A model generated the notes under the pieces. That model was not told the DNA's origin. It made no database searches and was given only the letters and a program-made list of their open reading frames with translations. Source: Verrucomicrobiia bacterium (lineage in GTDB: Bacteria > Verrucomicrobiota > Verrucomicrobiia > Palsa-1439). Taken from it: a DNA stretch of 64,000 nucleotides. Below, piece after piece: positions 61,013 through 64,000 of the stretch (the stretch's first letter is position 1; the number at the start of each line of letters is the position of its first letter). Both the position numbers and the translations under genes were made by a program. The stretch spans positions 1 through 64,000 of the forward strand of contig JAJVHY010000024.1 in NCBI GenBank assembly GCA_022072455.1. Direction: 5' to 3'.

Positions 61013-62067
61013 GCAGGGCACTCCATGAAGGCAGTGACTTTGTCGCGGATGATTTGTTCGCAACCGGGAACGCTTAAAACGTCGCACTCGCTCCCCAGGA
61101 TAAATGGATGACCGGTGGCGTGCATTTTTGTTAGTAGCTCGCGGGACTTTTCGATGACCGCTGCGCGGGTGATGACTTCATCGGAGTAAAACTTCTTCGT
61201 CGGCAGGTTGCCAAAGAGGACGATGTGATCCGGCAGGAGTGCCGCATCTTCCCAGAGAATCCGGGAACTGCCCAAGCTGAGCAGCACGGGGTCGAGCGTT
61301 GTGAATTGGCGGACCATGTCGTCGGTTAATTCCCCGCAATCGTGCAGGATCAGATCCGCCCCGGCATCGGCCAGCAGTTCTTTGATGTGCCGGTTGGGCG
61401 CCATGACGTAGCGCTCGAAAATATCGGTGCCCTCGGCGAGTTGTTTGGGCGAGAAATAGACCTTGTTGGCAGCCGGCTCGCAGATGATCACGGCTTTGGC
61501 GCCGGCTTCCAGTTGGGTCGTCAGCGAACGAAGGATGATCCGTAGCGCGAGGTCGAGAGACTGTTCCACGGTGGCGACTTCGGGGTCTTCGGCGGCGCTG
61601 ACGCCGCTGCCGGCCATGAACACGGCGGTGATCGGGTCGGCGATGAGTTTCGTCATCAGCGAAAACGGGCCAATGCTCATGCCGACCGGCAGGAGGTCGG
61701 TGTGGCGGGCGATGTAGGCCACGGCATCCACGGTGGTCTTCCAGCGGCCAGATGCCGGCTCGTGGAGGCGTTGACACAGGTGGGCGTGCGCGTCCTCCGT
61801 GAGCGGACGGTCGAAGTGATAACTGTCAATCTGTTCTGCCGGCACACCGAGGCGCTGGAGCAGGGTGGTCTTCTCAATGGTCAAGTCCATCAACGGCACC
61901 GCCAACGGCGTGCGATACCGGCGGGCGGCTTCGGCGACGACGACCCCGAGGCGTTGGCCGTCCTCGCGAATCACTTTGGCGTCGGGTTTTTCGTGGAGCA
62001 CCAAGTCGGTGCCGATCGGCATTCGTAAACCGGCGGCGGCAAGATCGTGAAAGAGGCCGCGCTTCAT
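61009..62067 (-). CDS. UroD/MtaA-type methyltransferase, array member 12 (canonical zinc site, next to MtaB)
   Basis: 352 residues from ATG 62067, 7 bp after mtaB. It lacks the 'T.R.R....L.G..PDR.P' opening of the others and instead starts MKRGLFHDLAAAGLRMPIGT. LPVGMSIGPFSLMTKLIADP and IICEPAANKVYFSPKQLAEG are MtaA-like. Ligands are His242, Cys244 (LILHDCGELTDDMVRQF) and Cys328 (PFILGSECDVLSVPGCEQI). Being directly after MtaB and MtaC, it is the likeliest partner that takes methyl from the corrinoid protein, equivalent in place to MtaA of the methanol system. Confidence 0.88.
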   Translation of the reverse strand: MKRGLFHDLAAAGLRMPIGTDLVLHEKPDAKVIREDGQRLGVVVAEAARRYRTPLAVPLMDLTIEKTTLLQRLGVPAEQIDSYHFDRPLTEDAHAHLCQRLHEPASGRWKTTVDAVAYIARHTDLLPVGMSIGPFSLMTKLIADPITAVFMAGSGVSAAEDPEVATVEQSLDLALRIILRSLTTQLEAGAKAVIICEPAANKVYFSPKQLAEGTDIFERYVMAPNRHIKELLADAGADLILHDCGELTDDMVRQFTTLDPVLLSLGSSRILWEDAALLPDHIVLFGNLPTKKFYSDEVITRAAVIEKSRELLTKMHATGHPFILGSECDVLSVPGCEQIIRDKVTAFMECPA

Positions 62068-62074
62068 AGTTGGG

Positions 62075-63454
62075 TCACTCGAGTTCGTAATCCTTTGCGA
62101 CGAATTTTGTCGTGTCCACCAGCCCCAGCATTTGATTGATGAAATCGCCCTCGCGGCCGGGGAGCGCTTGGAGGGCTTCTTCCATTGTGTCGAGCCAGAC
62201 GACTTCGCGGTCCGGGATTTTTACGGCATCCACACTTTTGGCCTCGCGGAGCAGACGGATCGCCGTCAACGCAGCGGCTTTGCCGGCGTCGTAGTGGTTT
62301 TTTGAGCGGACGATGGCTTCGGCAATCGCGATCGCGCATTCGGGTTTGAGGATGAACGCTTGCGGGTCGAGACGGGCGTCGGAGTTGACGAGCCATTTCC
62401 GATAGAGCAGGGCGGCATTTGGGCCGTCGGCCAACGCCTGATTCATCAGCCGGCAATCGTAGATGAGTTGTTCGACGTAACAGGTCGGGGCCATGCCGCC
62501 GAGGAGTTTGATGTTCTGGACGCTTTCGTTCGACCATGTGTCGCACGTCGCGGCGGCGATGTTGCCGACCGGACTGAGGTGCGCGCAAGCGGCGGTCTTG
62601 CCCTCCATCGCCATCGGGAAGCCGGTAATCGCCTTAAGGATCGGGTTCTCGTACGCGCAATCCTTGCTTGGTCCGACCGCGCCGCACTCAAACGCGACGA
62701 GTGACCGGACGGCGGTGACGGCGCGAACAACGGCGGCGAAGGTGCGCGGAATCATTTTCTGTTCCGCCAACACCATCGCGGTATTGCCGAAGCCGCATGC
62801 CGAATCACCGGCCAGGTGGACGTGATGTTTCTTCGCGATCTTTTCGAGTTCCGTCCAGAGGAAGCGCATGTCGCGCACACCCATGGTGCACAATGCAAAA
62901 ATCACCTGGCTGATGTCGCAGGCCATCAGTGCCTCATCGTTCACTTCCTTGCCGCCGACGGATTCGATGGACAGCAGTTCCGCGCCGGCCGCCGCGCACC
63001 CGTCGAAGGTCTGGATCATGCAATCCCACAGCTGACCGGAGCGCATCCGCGGCGGGCGTTCCATCTCGCGGGTGTCGTTGGGCGTGATGCGGAGAACGCT
63101 TTTGAGACCGTGCTTGGTGTGGGCAAGTTCGAGTCCGTCGAGGAGGATTTTCGTCAATTCGATGCCCCAGGCCGGGTTTTCGGTCATCGGCGGCACCGTT
63201 TCGAATTCGACGACCAATCCCGGCGCTTCGAGTTCCGCCGCGCGCAACGCGGCGCCGGTGATGATTTCCTGATAATGGCGGCGCACCTCCGGCATTGTGT
63301 CCGCATTCACAAGCATCGGCGGCAAAGTGAAATTCAGTTCGGGGTAAACGAGACCGCCGCCGATGACCAAGCCGTGTTTGGTGGTCAGCGGTTTTGGCGC
63401 GGTGCCGAAACGCAACTCATCCGGGCGCTTCAGCGCCAGCGACGTGTATTTCAT
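62075..63454 (-). CDS. mtaB: Methanol:corrinoid methyltransferase MtaB
   Basis: 459 residues, equal to archaeal MtaB. Zinc ligands can be read at the expected numbers: Glu164 (LLSIESVGGKEVND), Cys220 (LAGDSACGFGNTAMVLA) and Cys266 (FECGAVGPSKDCAYENP; Cys269 in Methanosarcina barkeri). The TIM barrel opening IGGGLVYPELNFTLPPML fits. MtaB activates methanol on zinc and transfers the methyl group to the cob(I)alamin of MtaC. A related methoxylated substrate is possible in bacteria. GGGGGAT lies just upstream of the ATG, and the corrinoid gene ends 15 bp before it. Confidence 0.94.
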   Translation of the reverse strand: MKYTSLALKRPDELRFGTAPKPLTTKHGLVIGGGLVYPELNFTLPPMLVNADTMPEVRRHYQEIITGAALRAAELEAPGLVVEFETVPPMTENPAWGIELTKILLDGLELAHTKHGLKSVLRITPNDTREMERPPRMRSGQLWDCMIQTFDGCAAAGAELLSIESVGGKEVNDEALMACDISQVIFALCTMGVRDMRFLWTELEKIAKKHHVHLAGDSACGFGNTAMVLAEQKMIPRTFAAVVRAVTAVRSLVAFECGAVGPSKDCAYENPILKAITGFPMAMEGKTAACAHLSPVGNIAAATCDTWSNESVQNIKLLGGMAPTCYVEQLIYDCRLMNQALADGPNAALLYRKWLVNSDARLDPQAFILKPECAIAIAEAIVRSKNHYDAGKAAALTAIRLLREAKSVDAVKIPDREVVWLDTMEEALQALPGREGDFINQMLGLVDTTKFVAKDYELE

Positions 63455-63469
63455 TTGATCCCCCGTTGA

Positions 63470-64000
63470 TTAGGCGGCGACGAGTTGGTGCACCACGTCC
63501 ACCGCGCTGGCCGCGTCGGGCGCGAAACCATCCGCACCGATTTCCTTGGCGAAATCCTGCGTGATCGGCGCGCCGCCGATGACGACTTTAACGCTGTTCA
63601 GTCCAGCCGCGCGCACGGCGGCAATCGTGGTCTTCATGGAGGGCATCGTGGTAGTCAAGAGCGCGGACAAGCCGATGATGTCAGCTTTGTGCTCCTTGGC
63701 GGCGGTGACAAACTTCTCCGCCGGCACGTTCGTGCCGAGATCAATGACGCCGATGTTCGCGCCTTTCCACATCATCATGACGAGATTCTTGCCGATGTCA
63801 TGGAGATCGCCTTGGACGGTGCCGATGACGGCAGTGTACTTTGGTTTGATGCCGGCTTTGACAAGGAGTGGTTCAAGCAACTGCATCGCTTCCTTCATCG
63901 CGCGCGCGGCGATCAACATTTCCGGGACGAAGATTTCGTTCTTCTTGAACTTCTCACCGACCGCAGCCATACCGGGAACGAGACCCTTCTCGACGATATC
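63470..64000 (-). CDS. mtaC: MtaC-like corrinoid protein (5' end outside the window)
   Basis: 176 codons are visible; the frame is open through base 64000 (DIVEKGLVPGMAAVGEKF is still inside the helical cap domain), so the true start is further right and the internal Met at 63970 is not the start. The cobalamin-binding Rossmann domain has GTVQGDLHDIGKNLVMMMWK (D-x-H-x-x-G, His as lower cobalt ligand), VPAEKFVTAAKEHKADIIGL-type helices and VVIGGAPITQDFAKEIGADG. It carries the methyl group from MtaB to the acceptor methyltransferases and is reactivated by RACo. Confidence 0.94.
   Translation of the reverse strand, partial: DIVEKGLVPGMAAVGEKFKKNEIFVPEMLIAARAMKEAMQLLEPLLVKAGIKPKYTAVIGTVQGDLHDIGKNLVMMMWKGANIGVIDLGTNVPAEKFVTAAKEHKADIIGLSALLTTTMPSMKTTIAAVRAAGLNSVKVVIGGAPITQDFAKEIGADGFAPDAASAVDVVHQLVAA

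Noticed and set aside
49265-62067. Haem-pathway uroporphyrinogen decarboxylase (hemE)
   Set aside because: None of the twelve proteins has the RQAGR substrate motif or the usual HemE N-terminus; four have the zinc-thiolate site of methyltransferases, and mtaB and a corrinoid gene are adjacent.
1-64000. tRNA or rRNA genes
   Set aside because: I saw no cloverleaf-like or rRNA-like sequence in the gaps, which are mostly too short; a covariance-model scan would settle it.

Overview
The window looks like a chromosome piece from a Verrucomicrobiota-type bacterium (PVC superphylum). Supporting signs are GC-rich DNA, a DapL-type lysine pathway, a kinase fused to a beta-propeller, WaaP-like kinases, heparinase II/III and sulfatase genes, FmdB zinc ribbons, and very many UroD-type methyltransferases. 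This is inferred from gene content; no rRNA or other phylogenetic marker is present.

Layout. (1) 1-9.9 kb is an accessory or defence region: a partial small gene, a 22-bp tandem repeat, a lipoprotein, an HNH endonuclease plus giant SIR2 operon, a convergent DUF488 plus KTYP-type gene pair, decayed genes (a NERD-domain remnant and a small gene with an in-frame stop) and near-identical 112-bp dispersed repeats. (2) 9.9-24.7 kb is mostly housekeeping: a heparinase-like lyase, an amidohydrolase, an M50 protease, a nucleotidyltransferase, zinc-ribbon proteins, valS, dapA-dapB-folK-panB and dapL. (3) 24.7-40 kb is a surface-glycan decoration island: two methyltransferases, a carbamoyltransferase, a sulfotransferase, four WaaP-like kinases (two are tandem double-domain proteins), a beta-helix protein, a SUMF1-fold protein, two alkaline-phosphatase-superfamily hydrolases and a metallophosphoesterase. 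(4) 39.9-45 kb holds nadD, rsfS, an FHA protein and a large Ser/Thr kinase with a propeller. (5) 45-64 kb is a corrinoid methyl-transfer locus: a RACo-type activator, a sulfatase pseudogene, an intact sulfatase, and a minus-strand run transcribed from beyond the right edge: MtaC-like corrinoid protein, MtaB, twelve consecutive UroD-superfamily methyltransferases and a homocysteine S-methyltransferase.

How it works together. MtaB would load methyl groups (methanol or a related methoxy compound) onto the corrinoid protein. RACo would reactivate oxidised corrinoid. The UroD-type proteins and the homocysteine methyltransferase would move methyl groups between corrinoid and donors or acceptors. 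Ten of the thirteen junctions between the twelve UroD genes and their two flanking genes are 4-bp ATGA overlaps. The four UroD genes nearest MtaB keep the canonical His-X-Cys...Cys zinc site; the following eight have replaced it. This array is the most unusual feature of the window. The HNH-SIR2 operon and the DUF488 pair are the second point of interest, as a possible anti-phage locus.

Limits: all family names come from motif reading without database searches. Start codons were chosen by overlap, Shine-Dalgarno and family N-termini, and some are ambiguous.
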